Positions 11,938 to 24,689 are shown, counted from the first letter of the stretch. The stretch is DNA of 64,000 nucleotides from Panicum virgatum (GCF_016808335.1 NC_053147.1:68694960-68758959), one strand, 5' to 3'. Notes: generated by a model not told the origin, from the sequence alone. Program-made: numbers and translations.

Positions 11938-12056
11938 CCTGCAAGTCTAGCTTTGCTATAATATAATCAACTTCTCAGCCGGTGCACGTACTGTCTTAAT
12001 TACTTAGGTACTAGTTCATGAGTCCTTTCTTCACAAATCTCCCCTGATTGCATGGC

Positions 12057-12063
12057 TATATAA
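12057..12063 (+). promoter_or_regulatory. TATA box of the SAUR gene
   Basis: TATATAA within GGCTATATAAGCTCC, about 290 bp before the start codon. The same block is conserved in the duplicate at 9823-9829. The inserted MITE accounts for 123 bp of the distance to the ATG. Confidence 0.6.
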
Positions 12064-12215
12064 GCTCCCTTGCATTGATTGTTATCTACCATCCATCAAT
12101 ACCATCTCATTCCACATATACCGAGCTTATACACACCTCACGCATATATTGCATAACATTCAGTTTGTATCATCATTATCCATCATATTAGTCAATCTTT
12201 GACACCAATACATCG

Positions 12216-12338
12216 CTCTATTCAGCTGTTTTGTCAGCCAACAGTATTTTTCTCTCACACCAAATCAGTATCAGCCAGCAGTACTTTTATCTGACAACAA
12301 ATCAGCATCAGCTACTAGCCACAGCCAGCCGAACAGAG
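12216..12338. mobile_element. MITE in the 5' leader of the SAUR gene
   Basis: The ends are inverted copies: CTCTATTCAGCTG on the left, CAGCCGAACAGAG on the right. The interior consists of short CAGC/GCTG-containing repeats. The broken SAUR copy lacks this block, so it is a later insertion. It ends 7 bp before the ATG. A related element seems to lie at about 58893-59002. Confidence 0.65.
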
Positions 12339-12345
12339 TGACTAG

Positions 12346-12648
12346 ATGGACATATTGGGATCAAAGACGAAATGTGCCAAGGCTGTTGCCACACCATGGT
12401 ATGCTTGTGCCACCGGTGGTGAAACTGGGAAGGTCCCAAAAGGGTACATCCCTATGATTCTCGTCGATGGGGACGATGATGAACAAGGCCAAAGGATCTT
12501 GATGCCACTAAAGATGCTAAGAGAGCCGTGCATGGAGGCACTGCTGGACTTAGCAGAGCAGCAATACGGGCATGGACAACGTGGCGTGTTGAGGATCCCG
12601 TGCTCCTTGATCCATTTTGAGCATATAATCAACGGGTTGATGTACTAG
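12346..12648 (+). CDS. SAUR family auxin-responsive protein
   Basis: An intronless 100-residue protein, a usual size for small auxin-up RNA products. The SAUR core is clear from about residue 25: KVPKGYIPMILVD, a short acidic insert (GDDDEQGQ), LMPLKMLREPCMEALLDLAE, YGHGQRGVLRIPC, and a final H-F-E-H-I segment. SAUR proteins generally promote acid growth by inhibiting PP2C.D phosphatases and so activating plasma-membrane H+-ATPases; that is family knowledge, not shown here. The copy at 10010 is dead, leaving this as the working gene of the pair. The start is supported by homology of the N-terminus between copies. Confidence 0.88.
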   Translation: MDILGSKTKCAKAVATPWYACATGGETGKVPKGYIPMILVDGDDDEQGQRILMPLKMLREPCMEALLDLAEQQYGHGQRGVLRIPCSLIHFEHIINGLMY

Positions 12649-13455
12649 ATAGGTTGGTGATTCTATGTGATTCTTCTGGATTTCTCTTGTTCTTTTGGGG
12701 TATTCTACTTTTTGACTATTCATTGTATAGATATGTATCATCCGAGCTAGAAATACAAGAGAATTTGATTGGTTCAAGATGTATACTATATTTTTTTTCA
12801 ACTAAAGAATATCATGTTTATAAACCCATCATGAGCGAAATCAAGGAACTCACCACCAGTTCTAAAAGATTTTGGCAAGAAACAGTAAATAGAAAGTTAC
12901 ATATGAAAATCTATGTGATCTCCACCCACCCAGTCTTGTTGGTTTTAGAACACTGGAGAAGAGGAGGTTTGTACACTTCGTCCATAAAAAGATGGCGGGA
13001 AGAGCAACCATATACGATTCAAGCTTTCAGCAGCTTGAAACTACCGTGACATCAAGACTTGGGCCACCCGTTTTTTTTTTCGTTGAGCTACGATAGCCCC
13101 AAAGCACGGACCATAAAAGAAGCCGGATACCCCGGGCATCGCTTGCATGACCGTTAGTAACATCAGAAGACACGGCCACGGCAAAATAATAATAATATAA
13201 CTAATCATGTCCCCATCTCATCTCAAAGATTACCAGCAGCTGCAAACATTTCCATTGCTCCCGTGTCCCTTCAAACCAACTCTAGTGTACAAATGCATGG
13301 CAAAACTACAATAACACAAAATTGCTGGGCGCACAATGCTAGCTCATGCCCAATCTGAATAACTGAGTAGCAGCATCAGTGCATGTTACATATTGGGCAC
13401 CTCAGCATCTATCTGCGACCAAAATGCTACACATTAAAGCGATTCTTCTCAGTCC
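12649..13455. other. SAUR 3' flank and NOC2 3' flank
   Basis: AT-rich sequence between two convergent genes (SAUR plus, NOC2 minus); it should hold both 3' untranslated regions. The open frame at 12654-13049 resembles nothing I know and has no coding character. Confidence 0.5.
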
Positions 13456-16400
13456 TCACTTAAAGAGTTTTTCTCCCTGTGACCATGCAAAAGTGTAAGT
13501 GGTTTGGAAATTAGAAATCGCCGGTAGTTTCTTAGGCATTGGTTTTACGATATTATTACCTCTTGGTTGATGGTTTTCCGCTATGGATGCATAGAATCGT
13601 GTGAATGGAGCATTTCCACTGCTCTTCTCCTCCTGCATTCAAGGAAAAGTTAGCAACCTCGCTCAGCAGGACAAATGGTCCATGCGAAGCAATTGACTAC
13701 ATAGGAGGAACATTGTGCCAACTACGCAAATCCTACCTGAAGGAAGCTATCAACTGATGCCTTATCATTGGGTGAAAAGGATACCACCTCTCTTTTCCTT
13801 TCGATAAACTCCTTGTTCTCATTTACCTGCAATTTCAAGATTAAAGCAGCCATCAGATTTACATCAAATGGAACAACTGAAGAAGAATTTGTGTGCAATT
13901 TATAGGGTTATGTCACACATATTCGCATCCAAGTCTCAATGCAAATTTTGACAGTCATATGAAAGGTGTGGTGGTCATTACTGAGTAACAACGTGAAGTA
14001 CAACAGATCTAGCAAGGAAATTTATAATGCACTCACCTGATCTATCAATCGTTTAACAGGACGGTGAAGCGATTCAATTGTTGTCTGCTCATGTAGTCTT
14101 TTCAAGAGGATAAGAGGTATGGTGGCTACTTCTGGGAAAGATACATCGTAACTCCATTGGGCAAAATGTGCTGCTAGAACCTGAATTGCTGAAAGAACAC
14201 ACTCCTCTTGGAAATCTCTAGATTTCAGAAGGTTCTTTGGCACCTATTGCAAAGAAACAGTAGTTAACCTAAACAATTCTCAAGATAAACAAACTTTATC
14301 GTATCCGTGCAGTTGTATTGTAAGTCGTAACACACAGAAAATATTACATAGCTTAATCTGAGATATTTGCGACTTCAGAACAAACACAAAAGAATATAAG
14401 AAATCCTAAATGTTATCATCATCCGGATTGTTTTCAGTACAGGTGGCATACCTTCAACAGCGATGAGAAGTTGACCTTTGTTTTTTGAGTTTGTTCTTTC
14501 TGAGAGACCTCTCTAAATTCTAGGCAGTCAAATAGCAATGATGGAATTGGAAAGAACATCTGAGTGCAAGTGGAAAGCTCGTTCAGCATCTGCACAAGCT
14601 TCAATCTTAACGGTAAGTACCGTGTGCCTGGAAATAAGTGAGCCACTCCTCTTATTACTTGAAGAACTTGAGAAAATAATGGATTGAGATTGTAATCCTT
14701 GTAGTTACAACACAGGAACCTGACCCATAGGTTCACACAATTAATATATTGCCAGTTATCAATCTTCCTGAGGTCTTCCTGCAGACACAAGCAAGGAAAC
14801 AATTGTTCATCTAAAATACCAAAAGAACATATAAAAGACAACATCATGAGGCTAAACCTCCACACGCACAAGCAGAACTTCCTTATTCCAATGCAAAAAG
14901 GGCATGTGTACCAATAAGTATATTTATTTTACTATCATAACTGATCTTTGGATAGTCTTACGGAGACAATACTATTAAAATTCTCTCAACAGCCAAGAAG
15001 TTGTGCTGATTATAACATAATGAATGTGTTGTAGCTTGGGAACTCACCCTATCATTTTGTGCATGTAGCAATTTTAAAAATATTATTTAAACTCTCCAGA
15101 CATGAAAGAATAAAAACTAACAGTCTAACTGGAATTAGACAGACTTCAGGCTGGCTGTACTATTAAAGCTGGCATCCAGACACATTTTTGGGCCCAGTTT
15201 GAATGCAAGAGACCTACCCCAACCCACAATACTTAGGACCCAAGAATACTCAAGAAGGCACTAAGAGTCTGCCTGGAAGAACATACTGTACTTAATAAGG
15301 CCCCAAGACTCAGCATGGAAAGGATACAGTAAGAACTTCATACCCCTGGTCTAGAGTTAAAAAAAGTGCACATGCATGTCCAGATATAAGCACTATTGCA
15401 TACCTTTTCCTTTGTCTTAGAAGCCTGTCTCATAATAGCATTCAGTTGCCCCATAGAGGTTACTGCCATCTCACATGACTTCTGAACATCCAGAGAATAT
15501 AGCTCTACCAAACAGTTCATCAGAAAATCAATATGCTTTGTATTCCTGTCATTCACAAGCTTGGTGCTGGCAAGGTATGTATTGTAGGCTTTAGTTAAGC
15601 AGAGATCCAAACAGTCAGGTAACAGTGCAGCTACTTCTCGGATCATAAGAAATGCAGACAGAGACAAGCTCTGATCACCACTTGCCCACAAGCGAAATAA
15701 AATCTGCAGCAGAATATGATAGGTTAAATCGCAGAAAAAAGGGTAAAATGAAGCTACTATCTTCACATGGTTGAATAATAATTGAATACCATATGGATTT
15801 TTGACATTTAAGCATCAAGAATTCATGCCCGACAAGATATGTACTACTCCCTCCATCCTGAAATGTAAGTCATCCTGGGAGTGTTTTACTGTGTCCAGAT
15901 TCATAGAATGTTCAATGAATCTGGACATATAGTTTGTCTAGATTCAGAGAATGTTCAATGAATCTGGTAAAATGCCAGAATGACTTACATTTCAGGACAG
16001 AGGGAGTACTATCTAAAACCTGCCATAACACAAAACATTATAGCATATATTCTTCAAAAGAGCTATCAAACAAATAGATATATAAATAATAACCACATGA
16101 AGGTTTTGAAACAGTATTCTTCTACAGGTCATCAAATCAAACACCAGAAATAGATAACTACAGGCCAAGTATGTGCCTATTACCATCATATAATTGCAAT
16201 TTCCATATAATAGGGTCTAGCTCCAGCCAGCAATAGGACCAGACTTTTGAAATAACATTCCTTATTAACATATACCAGGAACAGATGACAAAGAAACATG
16301 ATTAAGGCATTCGAGCATATTGCCATCATAAAATCACAATTTTCATGCAGTAGGGTTTCACCAAAAACAGAACCATGTTTCTCCACATCTCGATGCCTCC

Positions 16401-19261
16401 ATAGAAACCAAAATAAGTGATGATCACTAATTTATTGTATATCTAAGATAAACATATTACCTAGCAAACAAAATTAAATTCTAACAAATCATTAGATATG
16501 GTTGGCTCAACTAGCTTTAACTTTACGACATGGGTTCACCTTATAACAACAAAGCGATAGGCTCGACTAGCTTTTAGACATGAATTCCCTTCATAACAAA
16601 TCAACATGCAAAATTAAGACACAATATCAACAAGTAACATCATCAAAAGGCCACAGTACCTTGAGAAGCTTAACTGATGTTGATGGGTATGTGGAAAAAA
16701 CAACCGCTGATGCTCTAAGTCGAGTCAAAACAAAGGAAAGTATTTTGTTGTCAGTTAGTTGACTAAGCAAATCAAGAGAACTCCGTAAGTAGGACTTCAA
16801 TAGAGGATCAACAGGTTGCCATTTCTTTGAATTTCTCAGATTCATAATTTGCCCTTTGTTAGCATCATCCGAAATCTCCAAAAGAGCACGAAAAATGTTG
16901 TCTGACTCAGAAAGGACAAACGATATTATCTGATAGAACACTCTGGTACTTCGAAATCTCTGCATCGAGGGGCTATCAGAGTGAACACCATATCGACAAG
17001 CATCCCGAAAAGCATTTAGCAGATTACGTAGAGCAGGTGATTTAGGTTCCTTTGACACTAACTGGCACCATTCACTTATAGTCTTGGTTGTAAGGATCTT
17101 AGTATGTGGGGAATTTGCATCATTGGAGTCATCATCATCATCCATAGAATCCATTCCATCTTCTTCATCAGAGTCCTATTGGAGATTGAAAACAATTCAC
17201 GACAAACGAAAAATTATTTGGTTAGATCAGGCATAGAAAGAACAATCTACACAGAGCAGTGCAAAATGCGCGTCTACATTTTTCAGCAGCTATTAATACT
17301 TACTTCTTTACTTCTGTAGCTCTCCAACTCTGACTGCCATTTTTCAAGGAAGTTTGCAAACTCAGGGTCCTACAAACAAGATGAACACTCAAAAACCAGA
17401 TTGAAATCAGTAAAAGCAATGTACATCACAAGCCTAGAATTCCATTTGGTGTTGCAGTGACTTCTTTTATTTCTTATTTGGCTGTAGCAGGTAGTTTGAA
17501 GCATGATTGTAGCAGATTTTAATGTGAAAATCTCACTGGAATTAGTTGAGAAACTATGTGATTTGTGTAATTCAATTTTACTAATTTACTAAATAAACAG
17601 GACTGGAAGTTCCAAGTAGAACAGATCTAATATAACTATTAGCTTACCCAATCAATTGGGCAGAGAGGTTACAATTACATACTGTGGTACAAACAACTAT
17701 TAGCTACAGCCTGTAGAAACTCTGCAACAATTTTTTCCACACCTTTTTTCCAGTCCCACTATCACTTGTATGATGAGTTCGTTATGCTGACAATCTACAC
17801 GTAACGAGAACAAAATACAAACATGTTTTCCTGCTAAAGCAAGTTGTAAATTGTTTTCTACGATGAAAAAAGCCAATGCAAAAAGGAGCAAGATATCCAA
17901 AAGTAGACAGCCTGAAATTGTAAGAAGACTGTTGGTGATTTTAAATAAGCAGATTTAAAGTCTGTTGGTGAAAGGAAATGCAACCTTATCCAGCAACTTC
18001 TTCAACTTTTTCTTTTGTTTTTTGATATCCAGATTCATATCATCATTCTGTCTGTCCAAACCATCTTGCATGATAGAATCTGCACAAAATGTTGAGATAT
18101 TCAAAAACTAGCACTCTGGCACAGCCCGAGCTCAATTAGTGTTACGACAGCACACACTAACCTTTGACATCCTTTCCATCTTCACTGTCAGAATAGTACG
18201 GACACCCAGGGTCCTGCATATCATGAATCAAGCAGACTGTCACAAAAGCAAGTAGCAACCCAGATATGATGCAGTGACGTGCATAAACTCTTTGTAGCAA
18301 ATCGACCAAGCAATGAAACGATTAGTGCTGTTGCAATGGGAAGAGGCTGAAAAGGGTAAAGGGGATGCCTAATCCATAGGCTTTTGCTGGCAATAACAAG
18401 CCTGTGTTCAGGATAAACAGACATACTCACATACCTCTGAAAGATAGCCATCACTGTCAGATAGATCTGCGTCTATCTCAATGTCATCCTCAGGAAACTC
18501 AAGGCCATCAATCAAAGCATCAGAATCATCGTTGGTGGCCCTATATAAAACCACAGATTGATCTTAGTTAACGAAAGGAAGGAATGTGTCAGATGAATTA
18601 GCACAGGACACTCCTGATTACTGGCAAACTAGTTTGGTTTCAGCTGAGTTTAAGCTAACGGTAGTGAAACAAAGGCAAACCACATGAGCTTGAACCTTCA
18701 GAATTGTTAGTTGTGAGTATGATTGCTGCAGCTCGGCACTTTGGCAGATGTTCAGTGTTGCGCAAAAAGAGATTTTCTTTTTTTTTAAAAAAAAAAGTCA
18801 ATCTTTACGAGCAAAGAGACTGGCTAAACTAGTGCAGCAAAACGCTCAAAAATCCGGCGGACTTGGAAGCACGAGTAATCGCACTCGGGTATCGAATATT
18901 ACAGCAGAGCATTTGAACTAGCCATGTTACAGAGAGCATGGTAAGGGGAGGAGGAGGAGGAATTACATGGTTGCATCGTCCACCCGCTGCGGCACGTCCT
19001 CGTCCCCATCCTCCCGGGCGCCGCTCCCACCTGAAAACGACCCGCCCGAGCAAGCTCTCTCAATTAGACCTCTCGCACGGCCAAACAAAACAAGCAAGCG
19101 GAGATCAGATAAGCGGGAGGCACGACAAGGGGGGGCTCAGGCTCACCTCTGCGGGGGCGGCGGCGGTTGAACTGGTTCCGGATCTTGCGGTTGCGCTTGG
19201 CGGCGGACTGCAGGTTCTTGCGCGCGAACTTGCGCGCCTTCTTCCCCAGCTTCTTGGCCAT
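13456..19261 (-). CDS. NOC2: Nucleolar complex protein 2 (NOC2 family)
   Basis: Twelve coding exons on the minus strand: 19261-19147, 19030-18967, 18540-18435, 18213-18162, 18079-17985, 17369-17304, 17175-16660, 15703-15404, 14778-14452, 14243-14037, 13826-13737 and 13632-13456. All borders are GT/AG and the total is 2115 nt, giving 704 residues without a frame break. The N-terminus is very basic (MAKKLGKKARKFARKNLQ), as expected for a nucleolar protein. Acidic and Lys-rich stretches follow to about residue 165, then the helical Noc2 domain (about 167-640). NOC2 pairs with NOC1 and NOC3 in moving pre-60S ribosomal particles from nucleolus to nucleoplasm; Arabidopsis REBELOTE is in the same family. 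Intron 7 holds a Stowaway MITE. Regulation: see the telo-box and site II entries. Confidence 0.93.
15847..16006. mobile_element. Stowaway MITE in NOC2 intron 7
   Basis: A 160-bp element with CTCCCTCCATCCTGAAATGT at one end and the inverse, finishing CAGAGGGAG, at the other, flanked by TA on both sides. This is the Stowaway (Tc1/mariner) consensus. The interior contains two copies of a 16-bp block ending GTTCAATGAATCTGG. It lies between exons 7 and 8, away from splice sites. Confidence 0.85.
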
Positions 19262-19294
19262 CGCCTGTCGACGACGGCAGACGGCGGCGGGGGG

Positions 19295-19304
19295 TTTAGG
19301 GTTT
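19295..19304 (-). promoter_or_regulatory. Telo-box upstream of NOC2
   Basis: AAACCCTAAA on the minus strand, 34 bp before the NOC2 ATG. Telo-boxes (AAACCCTA) near the start site mark plant ribosomal-protein and ribosome-biogenesis genes, which fits the gene's role. Confidence 0.65.
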
Positions 19305-19374
19305 GGATTTCCTTTTCCACCCCTGGCCCCCTTACCATTTCTGGACCTGGTTCAAGAGCCTGCCCGCATGTGCC

Positions 19375-19436
19375 TGGGCCCGCGCGCAGTGTAGCCCACA
19401 TGGTAGATGGGCCTTGGGCCTTGCCAGACCTGGGCT
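19375..19436 (-). promoter_or_regulatory. Cluster of five site II motifs upstream of NOC2
   Basis: TGGGCC or TGGGCT occurs five times in 62 bp, in both orientations (19375, 19393 inverted, 19408, 19415, 19431). Site II elements bind TCP factors and, with a telo-box, drive growth-linked expression of translation genes in plants. The MULE begins 36 bp beyond this cluster. Confidence 0.6.
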
Positions 19437-20307
19437 CATCATTTTCTTTCGTCTTACGCGGTGCAACCCGCCGTTTTTTCTTTTTTATATTCTTTAAAAA
19501 TAAAAATTTCAAAAATATATGTCCGTTTTGAAATATTTCAAAAATACCGCCCGGTCGCCCCGCCATAGGGCGACAGGCCTTAAGTGTAAATTTTTTTTTC
19601 AAATTCGCAATGAGGTCTCTGGAAAAAAAAAGCCCTGTCGCCCCCCCAACGGGCGACAGGGGCCTGTCGCCCAGCCCACGGGCGACCGCCGCTGGGCCCA
19701 ACCCACGGGCGCAGCAGGGGGGCCTGTCGCCCCCCCCCCCCCCCCCCCCCGCGGGCGACCGGGGTATCCCCACCTATAAAAGTTCCAGCCCTCCCCTTCC
19801 CTCCTCATTTGAGCCCGAAAATTCCACCAAAAATCCAGAAAAAAAAGAGGAGTGAGGAGAAGGAAAGCGGCGAAGCCCTGTCGGATTCAGCACTTGTAAT
19901 CTGCAGGTTAGTACATTTAGTTTATATATTTTTCCATTTAAGTACTACGTATTTAAATATGAGTAATTTAAGTAGGGGTAAGTAATTTAATTTAATTAGT
20001 GCTATAGTAGAACTATTTAAGTAGGAGTTCAATGATACTTTAGTTTGTAGTTACGTAGTAGTAAATTAGTTTAGAAAATTAGTTCTACGCATTTATTATT
20101 ACAATTGCAGTACTATTAGAGACGTGTTTATAAATTAATTATGATTTAGAATAGAATTTGGCATATGCAGTATAGAATTTGAGTGTCATCACGTAGTTAT
20201 GAATACTTATATGTTGTAGTTGAATTTCATACTTAGTTTTTACGGATTATTGAATAAGGTAGTGAAGTAAAGAGTATAACTCGATAAGTATTATGTGATA
20301 TACAGAT

Positions 20308-21909
20308 ATGTCGAGCAAGATGCAGTTTCAAGTATTTTATGGTGAATACAATGTTATGTATGGGCCAAATGGAGTAGATCTTTCTGCCTTTAAGCGCACA
20401 TCTAGCGGCATAGATAAACCTCTGGAAAGGAGTTTTGGTTCCATATGTAAGTGGCTGCAGCGTGGGTTCCATGTTGATCCGTTGACACATGTGATCACTG
20501 TCCAGTCTCTTGTTAATTGGGAGGTAGAAAGTGAATTATGAGAATTAATGATGATACACAGCACTGATGACTGGCAGAAGTACATGCAAGCAGCTCTAGA
20601 GCGTGGGTGGCCTCTGGCCATTCTTGTTCAAATTCAGGAGAAGACACAAAATGAAATCCAACATTGTGCAGATCAAGGAACTTCGAGTATTCAAAGAGAG
20701 ACCAATTATGTTGAGCAAGATGAGTCAGAAGAGACAGGGAACCAAAACATGGGACCACATGGCCTTGCTGATGAGGGAGAGAGGATACATAGCATTGTGG
20801 ACGAGATGGAGGCAGAAGACCAAACCGCAATAGAGATGGAAGAATATGAGGACTCATCTGACGACGAGCAGTACTCATTGCCAAAAGAGTGGAAAGAGCA
20901 TGGTTTTGGCAGTCATGTCGCAGAAGATGTACGGAATCAGGAGTGGGAGTACAGAGGGAACGAGGTAGTGCAAGGTGCAACATATGCAAACATTGAAGCC
21001 GTAAAAGATGCTGTGAGACTATGGGCAATCTCATTGAAACGAGAATTCAGAGTCGTAAAGTCTGGCAGTAAAGAATATGAGGTGAAGTGTGTGAATGTTG
21101 GATGTCCATGGCGAGTACATGCATTCAAGGGAAAATGGAAGTCAAACTGGAAATGTTCCATTGTCACAGAGCACACTTGTTTGCTGTCAGAAGTTCTTCC
21201 CTCGCATCGCAATATATCATGCAACTTTGTTGCAAAGCAAATGTATGGGTTTATTATGGACAACCTAAATTATGAGCCAAAAATGATTGTTCGACACATT
21301 GAGCAGACTTACCAGTACACCATCAGTTATTTGAAGGCATGGCGGGCTAAACAAAGGGTGTTCGAGATGCGGTTCGGCACATACGAGGCATCATATGATA
21401 ACCTACCTCGTATGTTATCCCAGGTTGCTGTTAGAAATCCTGGAAGCTTTTATGACACATACCTTGTACCAGTCGTGACTAGGGGACAAAGAATTATGCA
21501 ACGAGCCTTCTTTTGCATAGGTGCTTGTGTTAGAGCATTTCAGTTTTGTCTTCCGGTGATCTGCATTGATGGCACATTTTTGACTGGAAGGTATAAAGGT
21601 CAGATACTCACCGCAATCGGTGTAGATTGCAACAACCAAATTGTTCCGCTCGCATTTGCATTTGTTGAGAATGAGAACATAGACAGTTGGTATTGGTTCC
21701 TTGAACGAGTGAAGATTCATGTTGTTGCTGCACGTCCAGATGTGTGCCTTATTAGTGATAGGCATGCAGGTATCCTGCAATCAATACTGAAATTGCAACG
21801 TGGAACTGCGACAACGCCTCCATTATGGCCTGATATCCAAAACAGGTGGTGCATTAGGCATATGGGTGCATCGGCGAGAATTGCTCGTGGAAGGCATTCG
21901 GTGTCATGA
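20308..21909 (+). pseudogene. MULE transposase, interrupted and C-terminally truncated
   Basis: One reading frame runs from ATG 20308 to 21909, broken by a single in-frame TGA at 20539-20541. After an acidic N-terminal region, a MuDR-type DNA-binding segment lies at about residues 223-290 (AVKDAVRLWAI, with a VKCVNVGCPWRV zinc-binding-like core). The MULE catalytic domain follows, with the first Asp in CIDGTFL (about residue 421) and the second in LISDRHAG (about 484). The frame ends soon after WCIRHMGA, so the third acidic residue and the usual C-terminal SWIM zinc finger are absent. The product cannot be a complete transposase; the element is probably non-autonomous now. Confidence 0.85.
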
Positions 21910-22049
21910 TCCACAATTGTATTTCATTATTTGTAATATATAGTAATGAAATATGGCAGGTATGTAATGAAGTATTATTGTATTTATGTGTCCAGTTTGT
22001 ATGAAATATATATTTACCTATGTGTTCTCATATATTTTTGAATGCAGGT

Positions 22050-24689
22050 ATGGAGATGGACTCCTTGCTAGACCCAGTGATCGACTCGAGCCACAGGTCT
22101 TACTTTGCAGCTGTTGAGCACCGAGCCCTAGAGGTGCTACGTCCTCGTCCACCCGGCGAGGCGATCTCTATACACCACGATTGGTGTGACCGGTATGTAA
22201 TGAAATATTATTGTTTATCACTTTTGTATTCGTCGGTATTCCTTTGTTTCGACATTTTTTGTTTTTTTGCAGGTTACGTGAGGCCGGCCTACTGACTCTG
22301 AGCCGTCTTGTCGAGGTCGGGCCTATTCAGCTCGATCGATCCCTCCTGACGGCGCTCGTTGACAGATGGAGGCCGGAGACACACACGTTCCACCTCCCGT
22401 GTGGGGAGATGACTCCTACGCTACAGGACGTGGCCTACCTCCTCTGCCTCCCTATCGTCGGGGAGGCTGTAGGTCCGCGTGTGGTGTCGGCCTCGTGGAA
22501 GGATGAGCTGGAGGCCCGTTTTGCCCTGGTTGACCGCGTGGACGAAGCAGGTTCGATCAACCCGCACCCGCGAGCATCAGGTCCTTCGAAGACCTGGTTC
22601 CTACAGTTTACAGTACGTATTCATTGCATATATAAATTTAATTGTTACAATTCACATGTTCCATTGCTAGTTGAAACCATTAATCTTAATTGTTTATGCA
22701 GCCTGCCTTGTTGGCTGCGGATGCCGACGAGTACAGTGTGACCAGATCGCTGGAGGCGTACCTACTTTGGTTGTTTGGTTACATCATGTTCAACAACACT
22801 CATGGCAACTCGGTCGATAGGATTCTCCTTCCGTATGCACGGGAGATTGCGGATGGGGACGAGGACGTACCGCCCTACAGCTGGGGTGAGGCGGTACTTG
22901 CAGCCACTTACCGTGGACTCTGCGATGGGTGCATGAAGATACATGGGAACGCTATCCTGTCAGGGTGCCCACTACTGCTACAGCTTTGGTCGTACGAGAG
23001 GCTAGCCGTTGGTCGCCCCTTGGTCAGCCACGAGCCTTACCAGGGGGCATGTACGGCGACGAGGAGGACGAGAGGCCCACTATGGGAACTATCTGGATCT
23101 GGCGTCAGGTATGTTCGCAACAAACCTAATTTTGTTATTCATTGTTACATGATGTATTAGCGCACTTTTAATTTTACTTATTCGGAATCAGAGGTCCTGG
23201 GCACATGCGCGGGTTAGACGCGCATATCCTGAGTTTGTTTCGGAGCTCGACATGCTGACGCCCGAGGACGTTGTCTGGGAGCCTTACAGTCCAGAGGCTG
23301 TGGCTACCCGTGCACCAGCAGGCCTGTCTTCGCACTGCTCCGCGAATGCGAGCCTGTGGCTTACTTCCGCCGTCCTGGTTTATGACATCGCGGTTGAGGC
23401 ATATTGCCCCTGGAGAGTCAGGAGACAGTTTGGGCAGCGCCAGGAGTTTTCGGTGCCCACCGCGTTGGAGCGTGTCAGTCGCCAGGACCACAGGTAATTA
23501 TGAATGAACTTGGCTCATACATTCGTGTCGAATCTAACGATTCTTCGTGGTCCACTTTGTAGGTTGTCAAGGAGTGGCTTGCCGTGCTCTGATGATTGGC
23601 TCACCAAGATCCAGCCGTGGGTGGACCAATGGGAACAGGCAGACGAACACTTGGTCCATCCAACAGGACCACACACAGATAGCTCTTTTAGGGCTTACCT
23701 CACCTGGTACTTACCCCGGACTCGGGCTCATCTGGTTTTTGTTGACACTCACCCGCAGCCACACCAGGCGAGGCCTCAGGATGGCTATGCCCGGCACCAC
23801 GTGGAGGCACTAGCTGGCGCGGTGAGTCTCTTGATCATATTTGCATATATATATATATAATCATATTCATAAGATAATTCATGTGTTTCTAACTGTACCT
23901 TTACTGAATTGATGCAGCTTCGCCTTTGCAACATGATAGAGACGGACTGCTCGACTTACTTGACGAGAGTACGTGCCGGATCCCCAATGACCCAGTTTGA
24001 GCAGACAGAGGCATGGTCGAGGCAGCGTGGTCAGTTGCGTCAGGTAGCGCACAACTTCGGAACCCGTGTGCAGTACGAAGACAGCCACGGGTCGTCTCAG
24101 GCCTCGTCGTCGTTCCCGTGTCCGTCGACCGTGCACGGGCCGACGTCGCAGTTCTTCCCAAGTGCAGGTAACGTACATATCTCTTTAAAATTACATCAAG
24201 TGTTCCTACATATTTACTAATATCACATACAGGATACAATCCAGCTACTGCGTTCGGCCATACTAGAATGTTTAGAGGGACAGCACCAGTTGGCGGACCG
24301 TATCTAGGGATGGTACCGGGGCCACAGATACCGGCCTACACAGGTTAGTTTATGTTTCGTATTTCAGTTTCTACATGTCATGACAAAATATACGAGCGTA
24401 CGCTAACATCCACATTTTTTGCGTAGGATTCTACCCCCATGCGGGCGCCGGACCTTCTTCTTCCTCCTTTCGACCAGATAACGAGACCTTCACCTTAGAC
24501 GATTTCGACAGCTTGTCTCCAGAAGAGCCTACCGCGCAAGGTGACCCCGATGTCTTGGGGTATTCACAGCTAGGAGGAGCACCACTTGGGAACTCTCAGC
24601 AGCAGACACCGCAGCCCCTTGCGCGTCCTGAGCGACAGGTGAGGTCTCCGGATGTTCTCACCTACTCCGAGGGCCATGTCCGTGCCTAG
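22050..24689 (+). pseudogene. Plant mobile domain (PMD) protein gene inside the MULE, with a frameshift
   Basis: Eight exons with GT/AG borders: 22050-22192, 22273-22612, 22702-23108, 23192-23493, 23563-23821, 23918-24167, 24233-24343 and 24427-24689. The start, MEMDSLLDP, leads into a PMD: WRPETHTFHLPCGEMTPTLQ, DVAYLLCLPI, WLFGYIMFNN, then a Trp- and Pro-rich second half and a Ser/Pro-rich tail. This is the MAIN/MAIL1-type domain found in plant genes and transposons, often labelled 'phosphatase 7 long form'. In exon 3, near 23037-23045, one base is missing: the frame before reads ...HEPYQG while MYGDEEDERPTMGT continues in the next frame. A CCC shortened to CC would explain it. Otherwise all exons stay open. 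PMD proteins affect silencing and gene expression; its role in a MULE is unknown. Confidence 0.8.

Noticed and set aside
12654..13049. 131-codon frame after the SAUR gene
   Set aside because: AT-rich, no family resemblance, and lies in the expected 3' untranslated region.
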